A stretch of DNA of 64,000 bases from the NCBI RefSeq assembly GCF_003996855.1, contig NZ_NRQY01000002.1, forward strand, positions 323,685-387,684, written 5' to 3'. Both the position numbers and the translations under genes were made by a program. Source of the DNA: Morganella morganii (GTDB lineage: Bacteria; Pseudomonadota; Gammaproteobacteria; Enterobacterales; Enterobacteriaceae). The notes below the pieces were generated by a model. The model was not told the DNA's origin. It worked only from the letters and a program-made list of their open reading frames with translations, and searched no databases. Below, piece by piece: positions 34,806-45,370 of this stretch (position 1 is the stretch's first letter; the number at the start of each line of letters is the position of its first letter).

Positions 34806-34865
34806 ATATTTTGCAATTTGCCCGCACCGGTTTCGATTGAAAATCTCTCTCGGTACGGGGAGCGC

Positions 34866-34893
34866 ATTATACGAAAAATTCATTTTCTGGCAA
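34866..34893 (-). promoter_or_regulatory. tRNA-Gly operon promoter, stringent type
   Basis: On the minus strand, -35 TTGCCA (34888-34893), 16-base spacer and exact -10 TATAAT (34866-34871), followed by the GC-rich discriminator GCGCTCCCC. A GC-rich discriminator is typical of ppGpp-repressed stable-RNA promoters. Confidence 0.8.
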
Positions 34894-35020
34894 GCCCTCC
34901 GGCACGAAAAAATGAATTTTTTTGTTCAAACGCCGATAAAACCGGCAAATCTGCTATAAAATACACAACCCGCATTAATATTAACCGATTCACGGCTGAA
35001 AGTCATATACTCTGTTTTTA

Positions 35021-35566
35021 TCACAGACGAATAAACGTTTCGCGGTAGTAAGCCAGTTCGGCAACCGACTCGCGGATATCGTCCAGCGCCTGATGCGTAT
35101 TTTTCTTGGTGAAACCGTCCAGCACGTCCGGTTTCCAGCGGCGGGCCAGTTCTTTCAGGGTGCTGACATCCAGGTAGCGGTAATGGAAGTATTGCTCCAG
35201 AGCAGGCATATAACGGAACAGGAAACGGCGATCCTGGCCGACACTGTTCCCGCAGATAGGGGAAGCCCCCTGCGGTACCCACTGCTCCAGAAACGCGATA
35301 GTGGCCTGCTCTGCCTGTGCATCAGAATATGTGCTGGCGCGGACGCGCTCAATCAACCCGCTGGCACTGTGTGTGCGGACATTCCAGTCATCCATCAGGC
35401 CTAATTGTTCATCAGACTGATGTACCGCCAGAACCGGGCCTTCGGCCAGAATGTTCAGGTTTGCGTCTGTCACAATGGTGGCGATTTCGATAATCCGGTC
35501 ACGTTCCGGGTCAAGTCCGGTCATTTCCAGATCAATCCAGATAAGGTTCTGTTCACTTTTTGCCAT
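35021..35566 (-). CDS. orn: Oligoribonuclease
   Basis: DEDDh 3'-5' exonuclease that degrades di- and short oligoribonucleotides, including pGpG. It has 181 residues as in E. coli. ExoI motif is DLEMTGLD near 11-18, ExoII has [11 protein letters not shown], and ExoIII has [11 protein letters not shown]. The ATG at 35566 gives the conserved [17 protein letters not shown] start. A 15-codon extension is not supported. It is divergent from rsgA. Confidence 0.97.
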   Translation of the reverse strand: MAKSEQNLIWIDLEMTGLDPERDRIIEIATIVTDANLNILAEGPVLAVHQSDEQLGLMDDWNVRTHSASGLIERVRASTYSDAQAEQATIAFLEQWVPQGASPICGNSVGQDRRFLFRYMPALEQYFHYRYLDVSTLKELARRWKPDVLDGFTKKNTHQALDDIRESVAELAYYRETFIRL

Positions 35567-35730
35567 GTTGTATCCTATAGTTACCTGAGCATCCGCCTGT
35601 TTTTTATTCACACGGATTGAATGATGACGGGTAAAATGAATGGTGTATCATAGCGCGTAATCAGCCCTGCTGCGAGTCACCCCGGCGGGCACTTTCTTCT
35701 TTACGTGGTATCAAAACAGACGAGGTTTCG

Positions 35731-36780
35731 TTGGCTAAACAAAAACTTTCCAAAGGTCAGGTACGGCGTGTTCAGGCAAACCAGCAGCGCAAACTGCGCA
35801 GAGAGAACCGGCCGGAGCCTGAGGACAGCCTGTTCGGTGAGGCTCAGGAAGGACAGGTAATCAGCCGCTTCGGGCAGCATGCGGATATTGAAGCTGCGGA
35901 CGGCTCTGTACAGCGCTGTAACCTGCGCCGCACTATCAAGTCACTGGTCACCGGTGACCGCGTGGTCTGGCGTGCCGCATTGCAGAATAACGAGGAAGGC
36001 CGTGTAAACGGGATTGTTGAGGCGGTACATGAACGCGAGTCAGTCCTGACCCGCCCGGATTTTTATGACGGCCTCAAACCGATCGCTGCCAATATCAACC
36101 AGATCGTGATTGTTTCCGCGATTTTACCGGAATTATCACTCAATATTATTGATCGCTATCTGGTCGCCTGCGAAACACTGGGTGTGGAGCCGCTGATTGT
36201 TCTCAATAAAATTGACCTGCTGAATGACGAAAGCCGCGACCAGGTCAATGATTTAATGAATATCTATCGTAATATCGGATACCGTGTGCTGGAAGTGTCC
36301 GGCCACACCAACGAGGGGATTGATGCACTGACGGCAGCACTTGCCGGACGGATTTCCATATTTGCCGGACAATCCGGTGTCGGAAAATCAAGCCTGCTCA
36401 ATACATTACTGCCGGAAAACGCAGATATCCTGGTAAATAATGTTTCTGATGTTTCCGGGCTGGGTCAGCACACCACCACCGCCTCACGGCTGTATCATTT
36501 CCCGCACGGCGGGGATGTGATCGACTCGCCGGGGGTACGTGAATTCGGGTTATGGCACCTGACACCGGAGCAGGTTACTCAGGGATTTACAGAGTTCCGC
36601 GATTATCTCGGCGGCTGTAAATTCCGTGACTGTAAACACGGGGACGACCCGAGCTGTGCACTGCGCGACGCTGTGGAAAACGGCAAAATACGCGCGGAAC
36701 GCTTTGAAAATTATCACAGCATTCTGGAAAGTATGGCGCAAGTCAAACCACGCCGTAATTTTACGGCCGGTGAAGACTGA
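35731..36780 (+). CDS. rsgA: Small ribosomal subunit biogenesis GTPase RsgA
   Basis: GTPase that checks late maturation of the 30S subunit. It has 349 residues and a TTG start with GAGG upstream (35721-35724). The N-terminal OB fold covers about 40-105. The circularly permuted GTPase has G4 NKIDLL before G1 [12 protein letters not shown] and G3 DSPGVREF. The C-terminal zinc finger has [14 protein letters not shown]. It is followed by psd after 89 bases, as in E. coli. Confidence 0.97.
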   Translation: MAKQKLSKGQVRRVQANQQRKLRRENRPEPEDSLFGEAQEGQVISRFGQHADIEAADGSVQRCNLRRTIKSLVTGDRVVWRAALQNNEEGRVNGIVEAVHERESVLTRPDFYDGLKPIAANINQIVIVSAILPELSLNIIDRYLVACETLGVEPLIVLNKIDLLNDESRDQVNDLMNIYRNIGYRVLEVSGHTNEGIDALTAALAGRISIFAGQSGVGKSSLLNTLLPENADILVNNVSDVSGLGQHTTTASRLYHFPHGGDVIDSPGVREFGLWHLTPEQVTQGFTEFRDYLGGCKFRDCKHGDDPSCALRDAVENGKIRAERFENYHSILESMAQVKPRRNFTAGED

Positions 36781-36869
36781 CAAGCGCAATAAGCACAGGT
36801 ACAATAGCCCCCTTTTGTTCAGAATTCGCCGGAAAAACCGGCAGATAACAAACAATACCAGAGGTCGAT

Positions 36870-37802
36870 GTGCTGGATACTCTTAAAATAAAATTACAAT
36901 ATTTGCTGCCTAAACAGTGCCTTACTCAGCTGGCAGGCCGCTTTGCCAACAAAAAACTTGGCTGGCTGACACAGCTGGCGATCAAAGCATTCGCCAAAGC
37001 TTACAAAGTGGATATGCAGGAAGCGAAAGAGAGCGGGTTTATCGCTTACAGTACCTTCAATGAGTTTTTTATCCGCGCGCTGAAAGAGGAAGTCCGCCCG
37101 ATCGTGCAGGGCCGTGAAACCCTGGCGCTGCCGGCTGACGGCACCATCAGTCAGCTGGGGCTTATCCGTGACGACCAGATTTTACAGGCCAAAGGGCATA
37201 ACTACACTCTGGAAGCCCTGCTCGCCGGAAACTGGCAGCTGGCTGATCTATTCCGCAACGGACAGTTTGTCACCACTTACTTATCTCCGCGTGATTATCA
37301 CCGCGTACATATGCCGTGTGATGGTCATCTGCGCGAAATGATCTATGTCCCGGGCGACCTGTTCTCCGTCAACCCGCTGACCGCTGCCAATGTACCGAAC
37401 CTGTTTGCCCGTAACGAGCGTCTTATCTGTGTGTTTGACACTGATTTCGGCCCGATGGTGCAGATTCTGGTGGGCGCCACCATTGTCGGCAGTATGGAAA
37501 CCGTCTGGTGCGGTATGGTCACGCCGCCGCGTGAAGGGATTGTCCGCCGCTGGACTTACCCGGCGCACGACAGTGTCTGTGCGGTAAACCTGAAAAAAGG
37601 CGAAGAAATGGGGCGCTTTAAGCTCGGCTCCACTGTTATCAATCTGTTCCCTGCCGATACTGTTGCACTGAACAGTGCGCTGGCAAACGGTGTTTCCACC
37701 CGTATGGGGGAACTGCTGGCCACCCGTATCACGGCAGGTGATGACTCTCACGCAGAAGAAAGCCCTGCATACCCGTCACAACCTGACGCCGCTGCTCCCT
37801 GA
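36870..37802 (+). CDS. psd: Phosphatidylserine decarboxylase proenzyme
   Basis: Inner-membrane pyruvoyl enzyme that makes phosphatidylethanolamine. It has 310 residues and starts with GTG after AGAGG. The self-cleavage site LGST places the pyruvoyl Ser at 254, the E. coli position. Conserved segments are [13 protein letters not shown] and [18 protein letters not shown]. The C-terminal tail is Ala/Pro-rich and shorter than in E. coli. It is followed by mscM after 16 bases. E. coli also has psd-mscM. Confidence 0.97.
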   Translation: MLDTLKIKLQYLLPKQCLTQLAGRFANKKLGWLTQLAIKAFAKAYKVDMQEAKESGFIAYSTFNEFFIRALKEEVRPIVQGRETLALPADGTISQLGLIRDDQILQAKGHNYTLEALLAGNWQLADLFRNGQFVTTYLSPRDYHRVHMPCDGHLREMIYVPGDLFSVNPLTAANVPNLFARNERLICVFDTDFGPMVQILVGATIVGSMETVWCGMVTPPREGIVRRWTYPAHDSVCAVNLKKGEEMGRFKLGSTVINLFPADTVALNSALANGVSTRMGELLATRITAGDDSHAEESPAYPSQPDAAAP

Positions 37803-37818
37803 CTGAGGACTCTCCCCT

Positions 37819-40800
37819 GTGCGCCTGATTATCTCATTTTTACTGGCGGTTTTTCTTTTCTCTCCGCTGACAGCGGCATATGCGGCACCGGACATTAACG
37901 AACCGCAGATCCGCCAGGAACTGAAGCGGATAGAGAGCAGTAAAGATCCGAAAGATATTGAGATGGCTCAGGCGTTACAGGCGACTCTGAACTGGCTGAC
38001 AGACAGCAAAGCCGCTGATGAGCGGGCACAGAGCTATCAGGACACCATTGATAACTTCCCGAAGCTGGTCAGGGCATTACGCCAGCAGTTGCTGGAAGAG
38101 AGTGATTCCCCGGCCAAAATTCTGACCACCCGCCCTATCAGCGATCTCGAACAGCAGGTTATCCGGCTCAGCGGACAGTTACTGGAGCAGGGACGGCTGT
38201 TACAGCAGGAACAGGATAAAAACCGCGAAATCAGCGACTCCCTGACTCTCCTGCCTCAGCAGCAGTCCGAAGCCCGCCGTCTGCTTAATGAAGCCACGTC
38301 CCGCCAGCAGGGACTCACAACCCCGCTGACGCCGCTTGCTGAAGCCCAGGCCACGCTGGCCGCGGCAGAAGTACAGGCACGCAAGGCGACGGTCAATGAG
38401 CTGGAGCTGGCACAGCTTTCTGCCAATAACCGCCAGGAACTGACCCGCATCCGCCTTGAATTGCTGCGTAAACGCTATCAGCGGCTGGATCTCGAACTTC
38501 AGCAACTGCGCAGTGTACTGAACGGTAAACGCCAGCAGAAAGCCGAACTGGCGCTGGAACGCACTGAACTGCTGGCTGAACAGGCCGGTGATTTACCACC
38601 GTTCCTGAAAGAGCAGGTTGATATCAACCGCGAATTGTCACAGGTGCTGAATGATCAGGCTGTGCACATGAGTGATATCGGGGAGATGCAGCGCCAGGCA
38701 GCAACTGATATCCAGAAAGCACGCCAGGTACTCGGTACCATTCAGGAGCAGGCTCAGTGGCTGAACGGCTCAACCGCGCTGGGAGAAGCCCTGCGGGCAC
38801 AGCTCAGCCGTCTGCCGGATATGCCGAAACCGCAGCAGCTGGATAAAGAGATTACCGACCTGCGTGTTGAGCGCCTGAAATATGAAAATATGCTCGACGC
38901 CCTGTCCGGTGATAATAATGAACCGGATTCCCCGCAGACCGCTTTGCTTGCGGCAGATCAGGCCACGCTGTATCAGCAGCTGATTGAGAACCGCAAAGAA
39001 CTGCTCGGCTCCCTGCTCCCCGGTTACGACACAGAAATTCTGGAGCTGACCAAACTCAAGGTCACCACCAGTCAGCTCAGTGATGTGCTGATTGAGGTCC
39101 GCGATGATACACACCGCTATCTGTTCTGGGTGGCGGATGCCACACCGGTTTACCTCAATTACCCGATTGAAGTGCTGACCAGCCTGACCAAACTGCTGTC
39201 TCTGGATACCCTGGCACAGCTCGGTGGTGCGTTCAAAACGATGTTCTCGTGGCAGAACAAAGAAATTTCGCTCTATATTATCGGCACCCTGCTGCTGGCT
39301 ATTTTCGGACTGAATTACCGCCGCCACTATCAGGCATTTCTGGACAGAACCAGCCAGCGTATCGGTAAAGTGACACAGGATCGCTTCTCCATCACGTTGC
39401 GCACCCTGTTCTGGTCTGTGCTTGTCTCTCTGCCGCTGCCGGTGCTGTGGTCGGCTATCGGCTACGGATTACAGAATGCCTGGCAGTATCCGATGGCAAA
39501 AGCAATCGGCGACGGTGTCAGCGCCACCACGCCGGTACTGTGGCTGTTTATGTTCTGTGCGACATTTGCCCGTCCGAACGGGCTGTTTACCGCACAGTTC
39601 CGCTGGCCGGAAGCCCGTGTCAAACGGGCGATGCGCTTCTATCAGCTTTCTATTTTTGTCATTGTGCCGCTGATGATGGCAATGACCACCTTCGAATACT
39701 TCAATGACCGGGAATTCGCCCCGACACTCGGCCGCCTCTGCTTCCTGCTGCTGTGTGCCGCGCTGTTTATCATCACCAGCAGCCTGCGCCGTGCGGGGGT
39801 TCCGCTTTATCTTGATCGTCACGGCAGCGGTGACAATGCGGTCAGCAAAGGAATGTGGTGGCTGCTCCTGCTGGCCCCGGTTGTGGCGGCAATTGCGGCA
39901 CTGCTCGGCTATCTCGCGACCTCACAGGCGCTGCTCGGCCGCCTGGAAACCTCGGTCGCCATCTGGTTTATGCATCTGGTGGTCTATAACATAATCACCC
40001 GCTGGATGCTGATCCAGCGCCGCCGGATCGCCTTTGAACGCGCCAAACAGCGACGTGCTGAAATCCTGGCACAGCGGGCAAAAAGTGATGACGACAGCAG
40101 CGTGAACAGCAATGCCAACAGTGCTGAAGGCGTGATTGATATTGAAGAGCAGGTCATTGACCTCGACACTATCAGTGCGCAGTCTGTCGGGCTGGTCCGC
40201 TCGATTCTGACGATGATTGCCCTGGTATCCTGTATTTTGCTCTGGTCAGAACTGCATACCGCGTTCTCCTTCCTGGAAAATATCAGGCTGTGGGATGTCA
40301 GCAGCAGTATCAACGGCGTCGATACCCTCCAGCCCATCACGCTCGGCTCTGTCTTTGTCGCCATTCTGGTGATTATCATCACCACTCAGCTGGTGCGTAA
40401 CCTCCCCGCGCTGCTGGAACTGGCACTGTTACAGCACCTGGATCTGACACCGGGTACCGGGTATGCCATCACCACTCTGACCAAGTACGCGATAACGCTG
40501 GTCGGGGGGATTGTCGGGTTCTCACTAATCGGTATTGAATGGTCGAAAATGCAGTGGTTTGTCACCGCGATGGGCGTCGGGCTGGGCTTTGGTTTACAGG
40601 AGATCTTCGCCAACATTGTTTCCGGTCTGATGATCCTGTTTGAAAAACCGATCCGTATCGGCGATACCGTGACTATCCGTGATCTGACCGGCAGCATCAC
40701 ACGTATCAACACCCGGGCCACCACGCTGACAGACTGGGACCGCAAAGAGATTATCGTCCCGAACAAAGCCTTTATCACCGAGCAGTTTATTAACTGGTCG

Positions 40801-41181
40801 CTCTCGGATACCGTCACCCGTATCGTTCTGACGATCCCGGTACCGGCGGAAGCCAATCCGGAGCAGGTCACCATCCTGCTGCTGATGGCCGCACAAGACT
40901 CGGCGATGATTCTGGACACACCAAATCCGGAAGCGTACCTGGTTGATTTGCAACAGGGTATTCAGATATTCGAACTGCGTGCTTACGCAGCTGAAATGGG
41001 ACACCGCCTGCCGGCGCGTCATGAAATTCATCAGAATATCCTGCGCAGCTTCGCGGAAAACAACATTATCCTGCCGTTCCCGCCGTTTGAGGCGCGTGTG
41101 GATATGGTGGGTAATATCCTGCGCAGCGGCACCAAAAACCTGTCGGGCCGTAACCCGATGCGGAAATCAGGCGGGTTGTGA
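37819..41181 (+). CDS. mscM: Miniconductance mechanosensitive channel MscM
   Basis: Large MscS-family inner-membrane channel (YjeP) that releases solutes on hypo-osmotic shock. It has 1120 residues (1107 in E. coli) and a GTG start. A signal peptide is at about 1-23 (hydrophobic LIISFLLAVFLFSPLTAAYA). A long periplasmic coiled-coil domain covers about 30-480. About ten membrane helices follow (480-920), then the MscS pore and beta domain with GVGLGFGLQEIFANIVSG and KPIRIGDTVTI. Psd-mscM is a likely operon. Confidence 0.96.
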   Translation: MRLIISFLLAVFLFSPLTAAYAAPDINEPQIRQELKRIESSKDPKDIEMAQALQATLNWLTDSKAADERAQSYQDTIDNFPKLVRALRQQLLEESDSPAKILTTRPISDLEQQVIRLSGQLLEQGRLLQQEQDKNREISDSLTLLPQQQSEARRLLNEATSRQQGLTTPLTPLAEAQATLAAAEVQARKATVNELELAQLSANNRQELTRIRLELLRKRYQRLDLELQQLRSVLNGKRQQKAELALERTELLAEQAGDLPPFLKEQVDINRELSQVLNDQAVHMSDIGEMQRQAATDIQKARQVLGTIQEQAQWLNGSTALGEALRAQLSRLPDMPKPQQLDKEITDLRVERLKYENMLDALSGDNNEPDSPQTALLAADQATLYQQLIENRKELLGSLLPGYDTEILELTKLKVTTSQLSDVLIEVRDDTHRYLFWVADATPVYLNYPIEVLTSLTKLLSLDTLAQLGGAFKTMFSWQNKEISLYIIGTLLLAIFGLNYRRHYQAFLDRTSQRIGKVTQDRFSITLRTLFWSVLVSLPLPVLWSAIGYGLQNAWQYPMAKAIGDGVSATTPVLWLFMFCATFARPNGLFTAQFRWPEARVKRAMRFYQLSIFVIVPLMMAMTTFEYFNDREFAPTLGRLCFLLLCAALFIITSSLRRAGVPLYLDRHGSGDNAVSKGMWWLLLLAPVVAAIAALLGYLATSQALLGRLETSVAIWFMHLVVYNIITRWMLIQRRRIAFERAKQRRAEILAQRAKSDDDSSVNSNANSAEGVIDIEEQVIDLDTISAQSVGLVRSILTMIALVSCILLWSELHTAFSFLENIRLWDVSSSINGVDTLQPITLGSVFVAILVIIITTQLVRNLPALLELALLQHLDLTPGTGYAITTLTKYAITLVGGIVGFSLIGIEWSKMQWFVTAMGVGLGFGLQEIFANIVSGLMILFEKPIRIGDTVTIRDLTGSITRINTRATTLTDWDRKEIIVPNKAFITEQFINWSLSDTVTRIVLTIPVPAEANPEQVTILLLMAAQDSAMILDTPNPEAYLVDLQQGIQIFELRAYAAEMGHRLPARHEIHQNILRSFAENNIILPFPPFEARVDMVGNILRSGTKNLSGRNPMRKSGGL

Positions 41182-41380
41182 TAACCGGTAAAGCCAGATA
41201 ATAAAATTTAAGATATACTGCTGACAGCGATTCTTCATCTTAAAATAGATTATCTGGCAACCATTTTAAATAAAATGAAGACATTCTGACTTCACACGAA
41301 ACAGCAATGGCCATGGCTAATTTATTTAATGGTAAAGATGCAGATTATTAGTGCTACCGATCATTGCAATCTGAAATAAA

Positions 41381-41409
41381 TAAACCGCCGGAATAATAAC
41401 ATCCGACGG
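41381..41409 (-). terminator. yigL terminator
   Basis: On the minus strand an 8-bp stem with one mismatch (41402-41409 with 41385-41392) followed by TTTATTTA. It converges on mscM and marks the join between the two synteny blocks. Confidence 0.6.
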
Positions 41410-41434
41410 CTTTCTGTGTATCCGAATATACGAT

Positions 41435-42244
41435 TTACTGCTGATATAACCGGCGCAGATAATGGGTAACAGCATCATCCGCATTAGAACCGATCACTTC
41501 CATCTCCGGCAGAATATCTTTCAGGCGCTGATGCGCTCCCGCCATAATGCAGCCTTTTCCGGCCATTTCCAGCATTTCGCGGTCATTCATACCATCACCG
41601 AAAGCGATGCAGTCATTCAGACGGTAACCCAGTGATTCTGCGACCTGTTGCAGCGCCTCACCTTTTGAGACACCTCCGGCCATCACTTCAAGGCAACTGC
41701 GCAGCGAGAAACTGACATTCACCCGGTTACCGAAACGCACCCGGATTTTTGCTTCCAGCGCGACAAGTTTCTCGTGGTCATCACAGGTGAAGTAAACTTT
41801 ACAGACCTGATCAACCGGGAAATCATTGCGGTCAAACAGCTCATACATAAAGACAGATTCCTGGAAAAACTCTTTCTGTTCAGGGCTTTCCCGGTTGATC
41901 ATCCAGCCGTCACCGCGGTAATAGTTGGTGAGAATATCCGGATTATCAAACTCCATCAGACACAACTCGCGGACCACATCCGGGTCCACATCATGACTGA
42001 ATACCAGCTCGCCTTTGGTGTTGTGAACCCGCGCCCCGTTGGAGGTGATCATAAACGCATCAATCCCCAGCGCATCACGGATTTGCGCCACATCCACATG
42101 ATGGCGGCCGGTGGCAAAAATAAAATGTACGCCTTTATTGATGGTCAGCAGGCGGAGAGTTTCCTTGGTGTAGGGGGTTAAACTGTGGGCAGGTGATAAT
42201 AATGTTCCGTCTAAATCTGAAGCAACCACATGATACATATGCAA
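41435..42244 (-). CDS. yigL: HAD-family phosphatase YigL (pyridoxal phosphate phosphatase)
   Basis: Cof-type IIB HAD phosphatase. E. coli YigL dephosphorylates pyridoxal phosphate and sugar phosphates. It has 269 residues. Motif I is DLDGTLL with D10 and D12, motif II is TSNGARV, motif III includes KGEALQQ, and motif IV is FGDGMNDREML. The first of two near ATGs (42244) is best spaced from AGGA. It follows pldB with 15 bases between them, suggesting an operon. Confidence 0.95.
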   Translation of the reverse strand: MHMYHVVASDLDGTLLSPAHSLTPYTKETLRLLTINKGVHFIFATGRHHVDVAQIRDALGIDAFMITSNGARVHNTKGELVFSHDVDPDVVRELCLMEFDNPDILTNYYRGDGWMINRESPEQKEFFQESVFMYELFDRNDFPVDQVCKVYFTCDDHEKLVALEAKIRVRFGNRVNVSFSLRSCLEVMAGGVSKGEALQQVAESLGYRLNDCIAFGDGMNDREMLEMAGKGCIMAGAHQRLKDILPEMEVIGSNADDAVTHYLRRLYQQ

Positions 42245-42259
42245 ATTCCTGAAAATTGA

Positions 42260-43261
42260 TTAGTGGAGTCCGAAAAAATGACAAATCGCATTGAGCGCGA
42301 CAGCGCGCAACGCGTCTTCTTCGAACAGGATCTCGTGATAAGCTCCCTCAAACGTCAGAGGCATATGTTCTTCTTCTTGTCCTGTCCGGGCTTTACGGCG
42401 GTTTTCGCAGAAAGCCAGCAACTCCCGATTGTCCACCACCTTATCCTCTGATGCCATCAGCACCATCAGCGGGGTGTTTATCTCTCCCGCCTGCGCAATT
42501 ATTTTCTGTCCGATATCAATGCTTTCGCGTAACCAGTGATACGTGGGTCCGCCGAGACGTAAAGCAGGATAGTCAGCATAACAGCGCAGGTAACGCCGGT
42601 ACCGCGGGTAACTGTGAGTCAGCATGTTGATTAAAAACGGCAACGGCTGCCACTTCCCGGTTGATACCGCATACTCATTGCGTTCCGACGGCCGTTTATC
42701 GGCGCGGTTCACAATCATATTGGCCAGCCACATCGGCATCGGTAAATTGATGCCGAACATCGGGGCACATAATACTGCGGCACGGAAGGTGTCCGGCTCG
42801 CGTAACAGATAACCGCTCAATATCGCACTGCCCATCGAGTGTGCCAGTGCATAGCGGTAAGCGTAATTTTTCTCCGCCAGCGCGATGTTGGTGAACTGAG
42901 AAAAATCATCAATATAGTCGTCGAAACGTTCGACATGGCCCTTTTGCGGATCATCCAGCATCCGGCCGGAAAGCCCCTGTCCCCGGTGATCCATAATAAA
43001 GACATCAAAACCGAGGTGGAAAAAATCGTACAGCACTTCCGGATATTTGACGTAGCTTTCACTGCGCCCGGAACTGATCACCAGCACTTTGTCATGCGCA
43101 GGGTCAGTAAACTGCACATAACGGATAGTGACATCATCCACACCCTGAAACGTCCGCTCATCCCGCCGGTTCCAGAAATCAAGTAACGGGCCGTTCACAA
43201 AGGCGGAATATTCCGCTTCGCGTTCCAGCCAGCTTGCTTTCAGGGTGTCCGGTGGCAGCAT
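42260..43261 (-). CDS. pldB: Lysophospholipase L2
   Basis: Alpha/beta-hydrolase that deacylates lysophospholipids. It has 333 residues. The nucleophile serine lies in AHSMGSAI, and an oxyanion-hole-like DHRGQGLS precedes it. The acid is probably in ASEDKVVDN and the His in EGAYHEILFE. There is no signal peptide. It sits between recQ and yigL. E. coli rhtB and rhtC, normally between recQ and pldB, are absent. Confidence 0.95.
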   Translation of the reverse strand: MLPPDTLKASWLEREAEYSAFVNGPLLDFWNRRDERTFQGVDDVTIRYVQFTDPAHDKVLVISSGRSESYVKYPEVLYDFFHLGFDVFIMDHRGQGLSGRMLDDPQKGHVERFDDYIDDFSQFTNIALAEKNYAYRYALAHSMGSAILSGYLLREPDTFRAAVLCAPMFGINLPMPMWLANMIVNRADKRPSERNEYAVSTGKWQPLPFLINMLTHSYPRYRRYLRCYADYPALRLGGPTYHWLRESIDIGQKIIAQAGEINTPLMVLMASEDKVVDNRELLAFCENRRKARTGQEEEHMPLTFEGAYHEILFEEDALRAVALNAICHFFGLH

Positions 43262-43272
43262 AGGGTGCTCCT

Positions 43273-45099
43273 CTAGTCGTCAAATCCGGTAAGATGTTCG
43301 CGGATAAGGGCCATAAATGCATCGCCGAATCGTTCCAGTTTCCGCTCTCCGACGCCATTTATCAAGAGTAAATCATTTGCCCTGACAGGGCACTGCTCCG
43401 CCATTTCAATCAGTGTGGCATCGTTAAAGACCACAAACGGCGGAATATTTTCTTCGTCAGCGATGGATTTGCGCAGCTTGCGCAGTTTCGCGAACAGTTT
43501 TTTATCGTAATTACCGCCGTAACTGCGGGCGGTCTGGCGCGGTTTGATATTCTGGATCCTCGGTACCGCGAGTTGCAGCGGCACTTCGCCGCGCAGAACC
43601 GGGCGGGCGGATTCGGTTAATTGTAACGCAGAATAATTGGCAATGTTTTGCGTTATCAGCCCTAAGTGGATCAGCTGACGCAGCACACTGACCCAGTGTT
43701 CCTGGCTTTTGTCTTTGCCGATGCCGTAAACCGCGAGTTTGTCGTGTCCGTATTCGCGGATACGCTGGTTATTCGAGCCGCGCAGCACATCCACAATATA
43801 GCCCAGACCAAAACGCTGTCCGGCGCGGTAGATACAGGATAACGCCTGCTGTGCCTCAAGCAGCCCGTCATACTGCTTCGGCGGGTCGAGACAGATATCG
43901 CAGTTACCGCACGGCGTCTGGCGGTTCTCGCCGAAATAATTCAGTAATACCAGACGGCGGCAGGTCTGAGCCTGGGCAAATGCGCCCATCGCATTCAGTT
44001 TGTGCTGTTCGATATCTTTCTGCGGTCCGGCCGGTTTTTCATCCAGACAGCGGCGCAGCCACGCCATATCTGCCGGATCATAAAACAGAACTGCTTCCGC
44101 ACTGACACCGTCACGTCCGGCACGGCCGGTTTCCTGGTAATAGGATTCAATGTTACGCGGGATATCAAAGTGCGCGACAAAACGGACGTTGGATTTGTTA
44201 ATCCCCATGCCGAACGCGACTGTCGCCACCACAACCTGTAAGTTGTCCTTGAGGAAGGCATCCTGAACCCATTCACGCTGTGAATTATCCAGACCGGCAT
44301 GATACGCCGCGACACTCAGCCCGCGTTTTTGCAGACGGGCAGCGACATCTTCCACTTTATTACGGCTGTTACAGTAAATGATGCCGCACTGACCTTTCTG
44401 ACCACGGACAAACATCCAGAGCTGATCAAATGCCTTATATTTTTCCACCAGCGTGTAACGGATATTCGGGCGGTCAAAGCTGCTGATGTGGATCAGCGGG
44501 TCACTCAGGCACAGCCGGGAGCAGATATCAGAACGGGTGGTGTTATCGGCAGTCGCTGTAAGAGCTATCACCGGCACACCCGGAAGGTGCTGGCGAAGCT
44601 CGCCTATTGCGCTGTATTCCGGACGGAAATCGTGACCCCACTGCGAGATACAGTGCGCTTCATCCACCGCCAGCAGCGATGGCTGCCACTGCTGTAACTG
44701 GCGGATAAAACTGCTCATCAGCAGACGTTCCGGCGCCACATACAGCAGTTTGATACGATTGCTGTGGCACCCTTCCAGTACCTTCTGCTGTTCCTGCGGG
44801 GTCTGCGCCGAGTTCAGATAACCGGCTTCCACCCCCAGCAGGCGCAGCTGATCGACCTGATCTTTCATCAGGGAAATCAGCGGTGACACCACCACTGTCA
44901 GCCCCGGCAGCATCAGTGCCGGAATCTGATAACACAATGATTTTCCGCCGCCCGTCGGCATGACCACCAGACAATCACGTCCGCCGGTGACGGTACCGAT
45001 AATATCGGACTGTCCGGCACGGAATTGCTGATAACCAAAGACCTGGCGCAGGATAGCGTCAGCGTCGGGCAGGGTATTGATGACTTCAGCGGTAGACAC
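43273..45099 (-). CDS. recQ: ATP-dependent DNA helicase RecQ
   Basis: 3'-to-5' superfamily 2 helicase in RecF-pathway recombination and fork repair. It has 608 residues (609 in E. coli). Motif I is MPTGGGKS (K53), motif II is DEAH, and motif VI includes QETGRAGRDG. The RQC zinc-binding region has four cysteines in CRRLVLLNYFGE and CGNCDIC. The C-terminal HRDC domain has LLINGVGERKLERFGD. The gene is 11 bases before pldB. Confidence 0.98.
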   Translation of the reverse strand: MSTAEVINTLPDADAILRQVFGYQQFRAGQSDIIGTVTGGRDCLVVMPTGGGKSLCYQIPALMLPGLTVVVSPLISLMKDQVDQLRLLGVEAGYLNSAQTPQEQQKVLEGCHSNRIKLLYVAPERLLMSSFIRQLQQWQPSLLAVDEAHCISQWGHDFRPEYSAIGELRQHLPGVPVIALTATADNTTRSDICSRLCLSDPLIHISSFDRPNIRYTLVEKYKAFDQLWMFVRGQKGQCGIIYCNSRNKVEDVAARLQKRGLSVAAYHAGLDNSQREWVQDAFLKDNLQVVVATVAFGMGINKSNVRFVAHFDIPRNIESYYQETGRAGRDGVSAEAVLFYDPADMAWLRRCLDEKPAGPQKDIEQHKLNAMGAFAQAQTCRRLVLLNYFGENRQTPCGNCDICLDPPKQYDGLLEAQQALSCIYRAGQRFGLGYIVDVLRGSNNQRIREYGHDKLAVYGIGKDKSQEHWVSVLRQLIHLGLITQNIANYSALQLTESARPVLRGEVPLQLAVPRIQNIKPRQTARSYGGNYDKKLFAKLRKLRKSIADEENIPPFVVFNDATLIEMAEQCPVRANDLLLINGVGERKLERFGDAFMALIREHLTGFDD

Positions 45100-45261
45100 G
45101 CAGCTCCTCAGGTGAAACAGAAATTCGGGCAGTGCGTTCTGCCGGCGAAAAGATGCTTCTATGCTAGCTCAGTTTGCCATCAGATAACAGACTATCCGCA
45201 CGGACGGTGATAATATTCGATCGGTGCTGAGTTTTTTTACGCACACCTGCTGGTGTAATTT

Positions 45262-45277
45262 TGTGATGCACGTTACA
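45262..45277. promoter_or_regulatory. CRP-like site
   Basis: TGTGA-N6-TTACA, one mismatch from TGTGA-N6-TCACA. It is 163 bases before recQ and 174 before rarD. Weak evidence for a target gene. Confidence 0.4.
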
Positions 45278-45354
45278 CTTTCACATCTTTTTAACGTCTT
45301 TACCGCCATCCGGCGTATCGCAGGCGATCACATTTTACGAATAATTAATTAATG

Positions 45355-45370
45355 ACGTGATTAATCACGT
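45355..45370. repeat. Perfect 16-bp palindrome ACGTGATTAATCACGT
   Basis: Uninterrupted 8-bp arms, 80 bases before the rarD start. It looks like a dimeric-repressor operator. I cannot name the protein. Confidence 0.6.
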
